DNA from: Adiantum capillus-veneris
Taxonomy: Eukaryota > Streptophyta > Polypodiopsida > Polypodiales > Pteridaceae
Length of the DNA: 64,000 nt
Reading direction: 5' to 3'
Assembly: GCA_014529385.2 (NCBI GenBank)
Contig: CM043942.1
Coordinates: 109,985,641 to 110,049,640, forward strand
Shown here: one piece after another, positions 10,870 through 22,600 of the stretch
How the letters are laid out: each line of letters begins with the position of its first letter
How positions within the stretch are numbered: the first letter of the stretch is position 1
Translations under genes and position numbers: made by a program
The notes under the pieces: generated by a model
Databases searched by the model: none
Told to the model about the DNA's origin: nothing
The model's input: only the letters and a program-made list of their open reading frames with translations

Positions 10870-13800
10870 CCCGCATGCGGTCGGAGCTGCCGTGTAGTCC
10901 CTCAAGATGTCCTCTGAGAGTATGGATCAGCTCTAGCCAAAAATCACGAACAGTCTCTGCTGGTGGTAGAGGGCGAGCCTCAAAGATGCGGAAGCAGCGG
11001 GCCCGCCAGATGAACCAGAGTGTCAGGCGACTGATGAGCTCCCAACACTCCTCTCTCTCACTACACCACTCCTGTGGAGTAAGCTCTGTAGTAGGCTAGA
11101 GTGTAGGTCGTCCCTCCTGCATCACTATCATCCTGCTGGTGGTGAAAGATAGCTCAAACTGAAGTGCCGGGCCCGTGAGTGTGGACCAAGCCGCTGCCCC
11201 CCAAGTGTACTGTCGAGCCCTGGAGAGAGCAGGCATCAGCCGAAGAACTCGTAGCCACACCTGCTAGGCCGAGGGATAGTCCCATAGACAGTGACGCTGA
11301 CTCTCAACCAAAAGGTCACAAGCTGCACATGTGGCTGAGAGAACACTATGCACTAGCCAGCTCCCTATTGCTGTAGCTCTGTGTGCAACCAGCCATTGAA
11401 ACAAGGTGACTCGCCTTGGCTGTCTGGAGTCCCACAACCTCTCCCAAAAGGCTGCCAAGAACTCAACTGTGAGACCCTCCTCCTGCCAATGAGGTGCTGC
11501 AGGCGCGGGCCTCTCTCTGTGCTGCTAGTATATGACGTCCTGGTCTAACAGTGTACTGAAAGAACGGGACTCCTAGGTGCTCTGCATAAGAGAAGGGATC
11601 CCCCCATAGCCACTCACCAGGATCCCACTGTACTCGTGCCAGTGGACAACACTCCCAAGCCCACAGCCTCGAGTGTCCAGTCTCAAGAGCTTCTGGTGGG
11701 TCAGGGTCTATGAAACAAGTCCTCCCACAGATGCCCACTACTCCGATCCTCTGAAAACAGCACTCTGCTGCTTGTGGGGCCTCTAATGCAACTCGTTGTA
11801 GGCGTCCCCCACCCTGAAGCTCAAAGAACAAGGCTGGGACAGTCTCTGAGCAAGCCCTGACTGAGATGACAACCTCCAGTCATGTGAAGGCTCCCATCCA
11901 CCAGGGTGCTACTGGATCGAGAGGCATGAGCCACTCAGCTCAAACTGACTCTGAGATGTCCTGACACATGCTCTGCACCCCTCTAATGCCTTGTAGCTGG
12001 AGCCCCTGCACCTCCTCTGACAAACCTTTGAACTCTAGCCAGTCACCTAAAGAACGCGCTGGACCTGCTGCCATGGGACCCCAGGAAACATGAGGCCGAC
12101 TACCAACCAAGTGGCCTCTCTGAGTGCTAACCATGGGGTTCCAGACGAGGGGCTACTGTAGGCGCTCCTCCGTGCACGTAGGCTGTCTCTGCTCCAGGCC
12201 ATGCCGTAAGAGCTCCCAAGATTGAAGAAAACTCACAGCAAAGCGGTCCTCTAGTCTCCTGCTCAAACCAACTTTGTGCATTTCTGTAAAGATCCATCTG
12301 ATCGAAGGTTGCCAAGGGCCTCCTAATTGAGGCACCCTAGCACGAAGCCGCTATAGCAAGAAATCCTTCCAGGGCTCCTCACCTGGAAGAAGTCCTCTGA
12401 CGATGAAATTCCCAAGAAGGGATCTGCTCTACTGTGTTGGATCAATGATCCCAAGCCCTTCCTGTGAACAAGGAAGAGTGATGACCTACCAAGCCACCTT
12501 GGCTCGAGCTATTTGAGTGTCACGTCTTGACCAAAGGAAGTTCTTGATCAGTCTCTCTACCTGACTGATACAAGAACTCGAGAAGATCTAGCAGGAAGTG
12601 ATGTAACACATAGTTGCCAACAACACCTGGTTGGCAATTTCTACTCTGCCAGCCAAAGAAAGTCGTGCTGAGCTCCAATGTAACAACTTTCTCCTGATAG
12701 AGAGGAGAAGGGGAGAAATCTGCGGCTCGGGAGACAAGTCCAAACCAACCTGATAGCCCAAGTAATGAACTGCAGTCCCTGGGGGAATCCACCTCAAACC
12801 CTCTCCTGGCATCCAATCTGGCATAGGAGCACTACCAACCGAGAAAGCCACTGTCTTTCTCCAGTTGATCAGTACACCCGATGCACAATAGAAGGTCTCT
12901 AGAGCCTACTCACATCTGTGAAGTTTGGCCTCCTGGCCATCTAAGTACAAGGCTGAGTCGTCGGCAAACTCAGTGTCCAGTAGCTCATCTCCCCGAATAG
13001 GGAGTGCTAAGCCCCGTAGACCAACCTGCTACGACACCAAAAACCTGCTCATCGCCTCCGCATAGAACAGAAAGAGGAAGGGGCAAGAGGACAACCCTGT
13101 CTGACCGAGTGAGTAAGCATGAAGCGATCACCTCTACCTCCTGCCAAAAGTATCTGACTATGAGCCTGTCTATACAAGGTTGACACCCCTCTGATCCAAG
13201 CATATGAGAAGCCCATCCTGTGTAAAGTGCCCTCTAGAAAGTCCCACTCAACTCTGTCGTATGCCTTCTCAAAATCGAGAAGAAGAATCATGAGGTCCTC
13301 ACCACGGGGCCGTGCCAGGGCAGAAGCCTCCCAAAAAGTAAAGATGTTGTCAAGGATACTGCGTTCCTTAACAAAACCTGTTTGGGTCCCATGTATAAGG
13401 ATTTCTAGAAGTGGCTGAATCCTCAAACTCAGTGCCTTGGCAATAATTTTGTAGGCTGAGTTGAGGATGGTGATGGGGCGCCACTGTTGAATCTCATCCA
13501 AGGAGCCACCCTCGGGAATGAGGTAGATCAGTCCCTCACTCATGCTGTCAGGCATCACTCCAGTGTGCAAAATATACTGAAAAGAACTACAGAGATCTGG
13601 GCCAAGCAGGTCCCATTACCCCAAGAAAAAACTGGGAGTCAACCCATCCTCACCTGGACAGCTACCACGGGGGAGGGCCCTAAGAGCCGTGTGTAGCTCC
13701 TCAAGCTGAAGTGGCAGCTCTAACCTCTGACGCATCTCCGCAGTCACAAGACACGGCATATGTGCCCAAATCAGATCCCTGCAAGCATCCTGACGCTTTG

Positions 13801-15103
13801 ACAGGGGCTCTGTAGACAGTAACTCACAGTAAAAGTCAGTAGCAACTGCACGTATATTCTCGGGCTCAGAAGCAACTGACCCATCAGGCCTCCTCGGCTG
13901 ACTGACCTTGGCATACGAGTGCCGAGGTCCCACTGCCTCAAAGAAAGCACCAGTCACTCTGTCGCCCACCTAGGTTTACTGAGATGCCTGTCGGTGGAAA
14001 AAAAACTCATGTCGCCTCTTCTCTGTGCTAGCAAGCTCTTGTCGAGCCTGCTGTAACTGCTCCTCCAACCAAGGACTATTAGGATGCTACTCCTGTATCC
14101 TCTGTAACAAAGCAATTCCCCGTCTGAGACGCTGCTCCGCTTCTCTCGTTGCAGCCCGACGAGCCAGAGACTCCTGGAGAAATAAATGGCTAATGTGAGC
14201 TAGGCCTGAGGCCACTCTATCAGCAGGAGAATATTTCCTGTCCATGCACTCTATCCAGAGAGACTCTACCCTCTCTCTGAGTGCTGAGTCCAACAAGAAC
14301 CTCTCTAGGATGTGAAGCATTGTGCTCCCACTCCTCTGCCTTTCTGCCACTGTGAGGATCACTGGTGCATAGTCCGAGAAGGAGGTCCCTGCGAGGATGC
14401 CCACTGACCCTCCCAAGTCACTGAAGTGGTCACTAGTGTAGAAGTGATCTATCCGTGATAGATTCACTCCTCCCACTCTGCGGTCCGATCGAGACAAGGC
14501 AAGACTGTCTAGGGGACTCACAAAACCAGAGTGCAGCCACGCATCCGAGACCCTCAGAGTCATACAAAACCTCTCCCAAGCTGCCAACTCAACTCCATGC
14601 ACAGTAGCATGGCTGCCACCAATCCTGTTAGAAGGGTCCTCCAACATGTTGAAGTCCCCTCCTATGCACCAATGTTCTGCCTGCAGTAGAGACTCAACAA
14701 TCTGTGACCAAAACTCTGCACGAGCACTCACCACATTGGGCGCGTAGATGTTCAGGAAACCCACTAGGCTACCCTGAACTTGCATAGTAATCCAATGAGC
14801 CCTGCTTGGCACAATAATCCCTCTGCCCACAATGGCCTACTGCAATGAGTTCGCAATAGTCATACATACCCCACCTTGGATGCCTCCAGGTCCAAAAGCA
14901 GCTGACCAAATAGTATCATATCGTCCATGCAAGATCTGACCACAACGTCTAATGCGGCTCTCACATAGATGGTGCTCCTAAAGCATAAGGAGATCAATCT
15001 CTCCTCCCACAAGGCAACGCTGAAGCTCCTGATGTAGTCGGCCCCGCTAATGCTAAAACTGGGGCCCACCTAGTCCCTGCACGTTCCATGAGACGATCCT
15101 CAT
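10870..15103 (-). pseudogene. LINE ORF2: endonuclease, reverse transcriptase, zf-RVT
   Basis: It nicks target DNA and primes reverse transcription there. The ATG at 15103-15101 opens the endonuclease (MRIVSWNVQGLGG). The endonuclease continues at 14830-14087 (NIYAPN, GGDFNML, SRIDHFY and the SDYAPVI histidine-region equivalent, where the usual SDHxP His reads Y). RT follows at 13969-12588 (KAYDRVEWDFL, RQGCPLAP) with the catalytic FADD near 12970. A zf-RVT-like segment lies at 11458-11264 (LFQWLVAHRA). At least five frame breaks or stops separate the pieces. The long GC-rich frames on the + strand here are shadows. Confidence 0.87.
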
Positions 15104-16795
15104 GGGGAGCGAGAGAGAACAGATGCGTCCGCAGCAGCTAGACGGGCTATCTTCGAGGCTGGCTTAGATGGGGAGTGATCCGCATCCGAGCGTCCTCTAG
15201 ATATGCGTGACTGCAACGAGTGCCTAGCCCAAGCCCAAGCAGAGTAAGCCGTACGTAAAGCAACCTCCTCTGTCCAAGAGTCCTCATGAATGTATACATA
15301 GCATGGCAAGCACTGTGTATCAGCAAAGAAGTAAACCACAATGTGCCTACATCCTGCTGAGTCTGGAGGTGTCACCGCAAACTTGGCCAATGGCCACAAC
15401 ATCTAAAGCATGTATGTAACTCCTAGTTCTCCCATGTGGTGAGAGAACTCTAGGACCTGTGTGTGCAACCATCCCAACACTGAGTCGAGAGTCCACTCTA
15501 TCTGGGCCTGTCTCGCAAAGGGGGAAGAAGAAACCAACTGCTGAATCCAAGGCCTCTGTCCCCCTAGCGGCAAGGAACAGAACATGGACCCTGAAGCACG
15601 CTGCCTCATGGTCTGCTGAGGGGTCGCCGAGAAAACGAGTGAAGCCATAGTCGAAGAAGTCCCATCAGCGCCGGATGTCAATGCTCGTCAGACCTCGAGG
15701 GATAGTTGCAAGGGAAGATGTCTGTACCTGTAGAGGGGGCCGTAAGAAAGGCTGACCCTCTCTCGCTAGGCAACTCATGGCAAAGGTGCTGCCAAGAGAT
15801 CTCCTAGCCATCGAAGAAGGCCCTGCCCCCCGGATCGACTATGGAACTGGAGCAGGAGGAGGGGGAGAAGGAGTTGGGGGAAGCAGTGGAGAGGAGGGGT
15901 GGGAGGGGGGGGACAAAGGTAGAGGGGCGGGGGGAAGAGGTGACGGGAGCCGGAGGCGGGGAGGAGGATGAGGAAGAAGGGGGGAGCTCTGGGGGGGCGG
16001 GGCTCTCGAGGGTGAAGCTGGGGTGGGGGCTGGAGCAGGGACCTCCTCCTGCTCAAGAGGACCAAAACGGTTCCCTTTGGGAACCCACTGTTGTTGAGTA
16101 GGCGCTTGAAGACCAAGGACCACTCTAAGTGCCAGGCTGACGCTGTGGCCCCTAATGTTGTCTACCATGTGCCTGCTTCCATCCCTTCATCGCTGGAGCC
16201 CCAGGCTCAGAGGGTGGCTCTGCATGTGTGCGATGTGTCTCTGTGTGTGGCTGCTGGCTAGCCCTTGCAGGGGCTGGGGCTGAGGTTGTGGTGTAGGTCG
16301 AGGCCTCTTCCGTGGACAGGCCTTCGCTAGATGGCCCATCTGTCGACAAATGAAGCACTGGTTCGGGAGGCCCGAATACTCCACACTCTGTCTAAACCAA
16401 CCCCCACTCACCCGAGGCAAAAGAATAACCTTCGGGAGCGTGCGAGTGTCTCTGACCAAAATGCGAACTGAGGGAACGCCAGCCACCTTGGCAGCTACTG
16501 AAGCTGCCGTGCGAGGTATCTCCAGGACTGTCCCAATGGCTGAGCCCATCCTGGACAAAAGTGGTAGGTACTTCCTCCGCAAACCCGAGAAGCAGACGAA
16601 AATGGGGATGTCTGTCTCCTCTACCAGAACATCCGAAGCAGGGTCAAAACCATGTATCCACTGTCGAAAGTGGGCTCGAGCTGCTCGGAATGTCAAAGGA
16701 CTCATGGCGATGACCTTGGACGCCATCTCGGAGGCCTCAAACTTGATCTGACAGAAGCCTCGTCCGAGTATCTGAACGTCCAAGATCTTGTCCAC
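15100..16795 (-). pseudogene. LINE ORF1: nucleic-acid-binding protein
   Basis: ORF1 proteins coat LINE RNA. Residues 1-145 resemble the plant LINE DUF4283-type domain. They are followed by one zinc knuckle CFICRQMGHLAKAC at about 16360-16320. A KGNRFGPL segment and a long proline-rich region (16030-15840) come next, then a tail that reads to 15100. The upstream sequence remains open in frame before the listed ATG until a TAG (about 16815), so the original start may lie farther out. The frame changes between 15839 and 15681, and a stop sits at about 15403. The final TGA (15102-15100) overlaps the ORF2 ATG as ATGA. Confidence 0.8.
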
Positions 16796-17394
16796 CTCTA
16801 CGATAAGGCAGGCCTAGAGAAGGTCACGCAGCTCTCCTCTCCAAGGTCGTCTGCAAACGCTCTACCTCTGTGGCTAGGCTCGCTTGCTCTGTCGATGAAA
16901 GAGCAAGTCGAATGGAGGTCTCAACGGAGTCAGGCGAGGGGGCTTCAGAGGAGTCCCTCTGGGGTGGATCATGGGCCTCCATTAGTGTCTGTTGCTCTGA
17001 AGGAGAAGGGCGGACAAGAAGGCTAATGCTTGAGAGCTCTACAAGAAGAATCCAACTGAGAATCCACTACCATGCAGTTCAAGCGAGGCCTTCGGAACGG
17101 CGGGGAGGGGGGAGGGGGGGGGGGGGGGCGTGAGGATAAGGGGGCTAGAGAGGCGAGGACAGCGGGAAGAAAACAAGATGGGGGTAGCGGGCGGGGCTGC
17201 ACTCAGGCTAGGTTGCATGCTAGCTGGGTGCAGGCGCAGCATCGCTCGCGGGCAGACATCGTGCAGGCAGAGGGCAGCACGAGGGCGAAGGCGAAGGGGG
17301 GTTATGGCGAGGGGTAGCAGAGCAGGGGGGGGGGGGGGGGGGGGGGGGGGAGCACGAGGGAGCAGCAGCGAGCCAACTGTCTCTTGTGGTTCAG
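16796..17394 (-). other. LINE 5' untranslated region with long C/G homopolymers
   Basis: No ORF1 domain is seen upstream of 16815. Two homopolymer-rich blocks stand out: about 17100-17128 and 17322-17351. The second is a near-pure run of about 30 G on the + strand. On the minus (sense) strand these are C runs close to the LINE 5' end. Confidence 0.6.
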
Positions 17395-17404
17395 ATGAAG
17401 AACC

Positions 17405-18066
17405 TCTACAACACAATATTTAGGAGATGAATCTAATGTGAGGCGTTGCAGCGTGTGCATGGCCTTTTCTTTGCCTTGCAAAAGAGGAAAATATTTCTTG
17501 TTATGTTGGTCCGAAAGACATCTAAAACACAAATTGTGTTTCTTTGCATGCTCAAAATCAGCAGTGTTGAGAGACCCACGCGGAGTATCTCGTGATTGTT
17601 TAGGCTTCTTAGCCTTTTGTGGACATGGAGAGGTAGATTGTCTGTTATTCCTCTTGGAACGTGTAGGAGATCTATCTCGCCATTGGCTCTTAGCCACATT
17701 GCTCTTAACAAAAGTATTCTTAGAGTAGGGAACATTTCCTTTCCTCTCTTGGTCATCATCATATCTTTGCGCATGACTAATGGATTCTTCCAAAGTTTTT
17801 GGATGTTGGGTCTTGACATAAAGACGATAGTCTTTGTCAAGACCCCTATTAAAACCGCGAATCTTTTGGAATTCATCTAGACCTTCTAGTTTTAATATGA
17901 TTTCTCGATACTTCAAAAGGTACTGTGTGAGAGAGAGGCCAGACATGTGGCATGCATCCCATGCTAACCAATTCTTATCTTCTTCATTGGAGTCCAAAAA
18001 CTCTTTGGACAAAGAAGCTTGAAACGCAGCCCAAGACGGAGGACGAGCATCTATTAGAAATGTCAT
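17405..18066 (-). pseudogene. G1 Gag, C-terminal part with zinc knuckle
   Basis: Gag forms the virus-like particle. This part carries the second half of the retrotransposon Gag domain (WLAWDACHM, LTQYLLKYREIILKLEGL, FNRGL) at 18000-17800, then a basic linker. A degenerate knuckle, CFRCLSDQHNKKYF, has its last Cys replaced by Phe (about 17540-17500). The segment is cut on the right by element B, inserted at GTCAT (18062-18066), and on the left by the LINE. The open frame past 17405 toward 17302 is LINE sequence. Confidence 0.85.
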
Positions 18067-18359
18067 TGTTAACCCTCACGGCACACGGACACCCATCACC
18101 TACGATGGACGCGTATTATGTATTTGGTAGAGTCAGGTACCGGGCTTGTCGGACCAATAGGGAAAGGTAGAGTGATCGCCGATGAGAGGCGCACTTTAAC
18201 TTGGACATTCAAGGGATTAGTTGGTTAAGCATGGGCGCCCAAGTGTGAATGGGGTGAGCTCCTATAAAAGCCAACTAAACCTAATTTTTACTCATTCTCT
18301 CATTTGTGCAATTGAAGAGTGCTCTTGCTCCATCTCCATCTTCTTCTTCTTCACCTCCT

Positions 18360-18393
<34 letters not shown>

Positions 18394-18644
18394 GGAGAGT
18401 GTGTGTGCGATCGAGCATTACGAAGGCACGACGGCGGCGAAGCGGTTGAGCGCGGCACGACTGCAGCTTCTTCTTCATCGCGGCGAGGAATCCACCACGA
18501 AGGCGAGCGTAGAGCGGTGAGTGACACACCCTTTGTTTTCTTGAGCTTGCTAGTTTAGGCTTGTTGTGTGCTTGGAGCCGTTTGTGGCTCGCACACGGTG
18601 TATTGGCAAGTCCCTTGCTTCGACAGTGCGGCAAGGAGCGCACA
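18067..18644 (+). repeat. Element B 5' LTR
   Basis: It begins TGTTAACCC and ends GCGCACA. It contains a TATA box (ctcctataaaag, about 18260), which makes it the likely promoter, and a (GT)n(GA)n tract at 18361-18392 that accounts for most of the length difference from the 3' copy. Confidence 0.95.
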
Positions 18645-18648
18645 TTTT

Positions 18649-18666
18649 TGGCGCCGCTGCCGGGGA
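18649..18666 (+). other. Element B primer-binding site (tRNA-Asp type)
   Basis: TGGCGCCGCTGCCGGGGA lies four bases inside the LTR. It matches the complement of the 3' end of plant tRNA-Asp (including CCA) except for one base (T to C at position 9). First-strand synthesis would start here. Confidence 0.88.
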
Positions 18667-19628
18667 TATGCCCTACACTAAGCTCGGTTAGCACTTTACG
18701 CTTCCTTGTGGTGCAATTTCTATCATAGGAAAGGCAGGGAAGGAGTGTGTGGAGATTTCTGTTTTTTGCGTTTTCTGCAATTGCTGTCAAGTTTCAATTT
18801 CTGCTATTGTCTGCGTTTTTTCAATCTCCGCAATTTTTGCATTTTCAAGTTCGGCGTTTACAATTTCTACAATTTTTTGCATTTCTGCGTTTTTTTAATT
18901 TTCTGCAATTTCTGCATTTTCTGCAATTTCTGCGTTTTTTCCTGCAATTTCTGCAGTTTCTGCGTTTTTTCCTGCAATTTCTGCAATTTTCTGCATTTTT
19001 TGAATACCTGCGTTTTCAATTTCTGTATTTTCTGCAAAAAAATAAAAATAAAAATAAATAAATTTGGGAAAAAAAAAAAGAAAATAAAAATTCGGAAATA
19101 AAAAAACGCGAGTGAGCGGACGGCGAAATTTTTCGAAAATAAAAAACGTGACTCTTAAAACGGACGGGTTGGTTTGTATAAAAGATAGAATGGGATCGGG
19201 ATCATTTTCCCAAGCCCAAGCCCAAGCCCAAGCCCAGGCCCAGGCCTCAGGCCTCAGTCCTCTGATATATACTAGACTCACTCTTATATATATACCCTAC
19301 TCCCTCAAGAGAGAATGAGAGCATGTGGGACAAGTCCTCCACTCTCCTCCTTTCTCTTCCCACTTGCACCCTTAGACTTTCTAGTTTGGGCCTAGTTCCC
19401 TACTGGAAATTGACAGTTTTAGGGATTCCGAGGGCATAGAGTGACCAAACGGAGGGCTGTAAAGCACGGCACGACCCTCTGACCGATACGCTCGTTTTGA
19501 GCTATCACACGGCCCATTCCACGACACGCTCTAAAAAATCTAGCAAAAAAACAAACAAAAAACACGCTAAAAACTAGTCACAAGGCCTCCTAGAGCAGCT
19601 TTTTGACACCTTAGGGTATCAAAAGCAC
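18667..19628 (+). other. Element B leader with T-rich and CCCAAG repeats
   Basis: There is no protein domain. From 18760 to 19040 there is an imperfect repeat built on TTTCTGCAATT units. At about 19211-19246 a CCCAAG/CCCAGG hexamer is repeated about six times. Open frames across the T-rich part only reflect the repeat. This is the untranslated leader before Gag. Confidence 0.8.
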
Positions 19629-22600
19629 ATGCACTTACGCTCTGGGCGGGTGCTAGAACACGAGCATATTGAGGGTGCCTCTGTTCATACGGACACCCAT
19701 TACCCATCCACGATAAGCTCTAGACCCTCAGCGGGGACACAAGGTAGCACCACCCAAGACCCTAAAATAGCCGCTAGTGATTCCTCCTCCGACTCAGAAA
19801 TCATGGAAGTATACCCTAACCAAAACACTGAGAGAGAAGGCCATGCACCTCCCGAAGCTCCACAGCCTAGTACTAGTATGTTTAGCCGTTTCATGGAAAC
19901 ATTAGGTAGAGCTACTCGCTCGGAACCTGATGCAAATGAAGCACACGAAGGGGGTGGGGAAGTGGACTCTCCTTTCACATCGCACGTGGACCCCACACCC
20001 CCAAAGAGTGTCCATGTGGATATCCTACCAACTTCTTACCAAGAAGGCCCTGTTGAGCTGCCTCCTTCAGAAGTTCCCTCTAGAGTACCGTTGGTGACAA
20101 GTAAAACCACGGGGAGCAACATTGCTTCTACCTCACAAGAAACCGTTAACACGTCGACTCTAGAAGGATGGTTCATTAATGATCATTGGACATACGACCT
20201 CCACACTGAGGTGTTGACGGATCTACACTCTGGCTACGCCTACCATGTAGGATGGATAGAGATTGTACAATCCACCTCTAGTGCCACGAGCATCGAAGAT
20301 CAACAGAAAATGATCTGTAATGTTATCCATGGCATTATTCAATCAGAAAGGCAAAACCGAGGGGTAAATATACTCTCAACTGGCCCCATGAGATTTCTGG
20401 ATACGAGCAAGGCTCAACAGCCTACTCTATCACAAATGGAGACTCCTCTAATGAGCCCCATGGACCCATCTTACGTCATTTCACCTGGGGTCTCTATGCA
20501 ATCTGAGCCTCCGAGCGAAAACTTTAGCTTCCCTAACTTGGCTCAACCCTCTATTAAGGAAAACACAGTGCTCACTCCAGGGATAAGCCTAACAGAGAAT
20601 GTACCGATGACATCTACGGTTAGCGCAGTGCCACTACCTAGTGTCATAGTACCTAATATGGGGCCTCGACCATATGTGCCTCTAGCCCCTTATGCACACA
20701 TGGCCCCCACACCTCCAATTGTACCACTTGCTTATGCTCCTCGAGTGCCGCTCCCTAGCCCTTATCTGAGTGGACCTATGCCCGGTTATGTTCCATATCC
20801 TGCATCATCTACACATATCCCAAGACCGGTACCCGTTCCTCTCCCACATATGATTCCAAGAGTACCTCCACCGGCCCTGCCTCCTCACATAGGTGACTTG
20901 GCAGCGTTTGCTCAAACCATAGGTCGATCTATCGCGGAAAATATGCGTCATGCATCTGATAGAGAGCCTAGAAGTAAGGCAGTACAAATTGCCAAACTCA
21001 CGCAAAAATTCAATGGGGACGAAGATGCTAGGAAACACATTGAAGTGTTTGAACAAGTATGTGATTCCTTAGGGGAACGCAACGAACTACATAAGTGCAA
21101 TGCCTTAAGCTTGACATTAAGTGGGAAGGCTGGAGATTGGTATAGAACCCTAAGGGTGGACGAGAAAACAATCTACCCTACCCTTTGAAGGTTGTTTCTA
21201 AAGGAGTACATACGAGAAGGTGTGCTTTGGGGTGTAGCATCTCAGCTACAGAAGGCCGAACGTAAGGAAGGAGAGTCAGTAAGGGACTTCATTAGTCGTC
21301 TAAAGCACTTAAACTCTCGCTGCCCTGTAAATGAGCGCTTCAACAATAACCAACTGCTTGATCGATTCATTCGAGGGTTGAGGAATGAAGGAATCTATAA
21401 TGGACTAGTGATTAGAGGTATCACAACCTGGGAAGATGTCACTGCCAATGCAATCCAATTAGAGGACAACTTGATGATAGCAGGCATGAGGGTGTCTACT
21501 GACACGAGATCCACTAGCTCACAAGCCATTGAGTATGAACCCATGACTGCAAAGCCCATTGCCAATGAGCCAAAGGTATTTGAGACATTCTTGACAGACC
21601 TCACCAAGGCAATCCAAGAGTCTCTTAAGGATAATCGACCCCCTCAAAATAGTCACATGTATCCAAGAAGGGAGCAACAATGGTGTTCCATTTGCTTAGG
21701 TCCACATAGCACTAGTGAGTGCCCTACGTTTAGAGTAAAATTTAATGGAACTTGCAACGCATGTGGTAGGTATGGTCACCAAGCTAAGGATTGTTTAATG
21801 ATCAAACGTATGATGGAAAATAGACCACCTGTAGCCTGGACGGATGCGCCTCGAGCTCCTGTATTGATGCCTACTCCACCTGTTGAGCAACTACCGCAAC
21901 ACATGGTCCCTAGATCTCAAAATGTTGTACAAGCTACACCGCTACCACCTCCTGTGCTAGGACCGCAGCCCCCGCATCCAAGAGTCGCCCCTATGAACCA
22001 AGTGGGTTGCGAGCCATCAAATGCTTATCCAGATGGCTGTGAGGAGGAAATAGACACTAGTATTGCCTACGGACTTGATACATTGGAAGAGTGTCCTATA
22101 TACTACATGGAAGATTGTTGGGGACAAGTCAAGCCGGTTTATCAAGCTGCTGCTCTTGCATCTAGAGGTCAAAATATCAACACCCAGGCTAGGAGTCCAC
22201 CTCTTCAATGCTACGAGTGTGGTGGACCACATCGAGTAGCGGAGTGCCCTATTAGGCTGCAAAAGAATGCTGCACAGATGCAAATGAATCAAGGGAGCAC
22301 GTCTGCAATGCCAATACTCACATGTAATCGTTGTGGCATAGATCACTTGATTGCCCAATGCCCCTATAACCCAAATGCGCCTAAAATCACACCCCTGAAT
22401 TTGGTCGAAATTGCTAGTGTGACATCGCCAATACCACCCGTTGCACCCGCTTATGCGATTACACGGTCCATGCTTCAAGGGCCAGGCCATATCCTCGAAG
22501 AGAGAGATACCGCGTCAGTTATCCAAGCAAAGAAAAAGAAGACACGAAGGAAGAAGTCGCAGAATACGGAAAATTCAAAGCCAAGTTCCAAAACAAACAT

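Larger units (their letters stand above)
10604..17394 (-). mobile_element. L1-type LINE inserted in G1
   Basis: A non-LTR retrotransposon about 6.8 kb long. Its 3' end carries an 11-base poly(A) (T run at 10606-10616). It is flanked by a 10-bp target duplication with one change: ataaagaacc (10594-10603) and atgaagaacc (17395-17404). ORF1 has a CX2CX4HX4C knuckle. ORF2 has an AP-type endonuclease, RT and a zf-RVT-like end. The insertion falls between the Gag knuckle and the protease of G1, and the G1 frame resumes across the duplication. The length suggests a nearly full-length copy, but both ORFs are broken. Confidence 0.88.

Noticed and set aside
15775-17423. GC-rich + strand ORFs with Gly/Glu/Arg runs
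   Set aside because: They are antisense shadows of the proline-rich LINE ORF1 tail and the C-rich LINE 5' region.
19205-19250. CCCAAG/CCCAGG hexamer array as an interstitial telomere
   Set aside because: The unit does not match plant telomere repeats (TTTAGGG or TTAGGG); it is a short local microsatellite in the element B leader.
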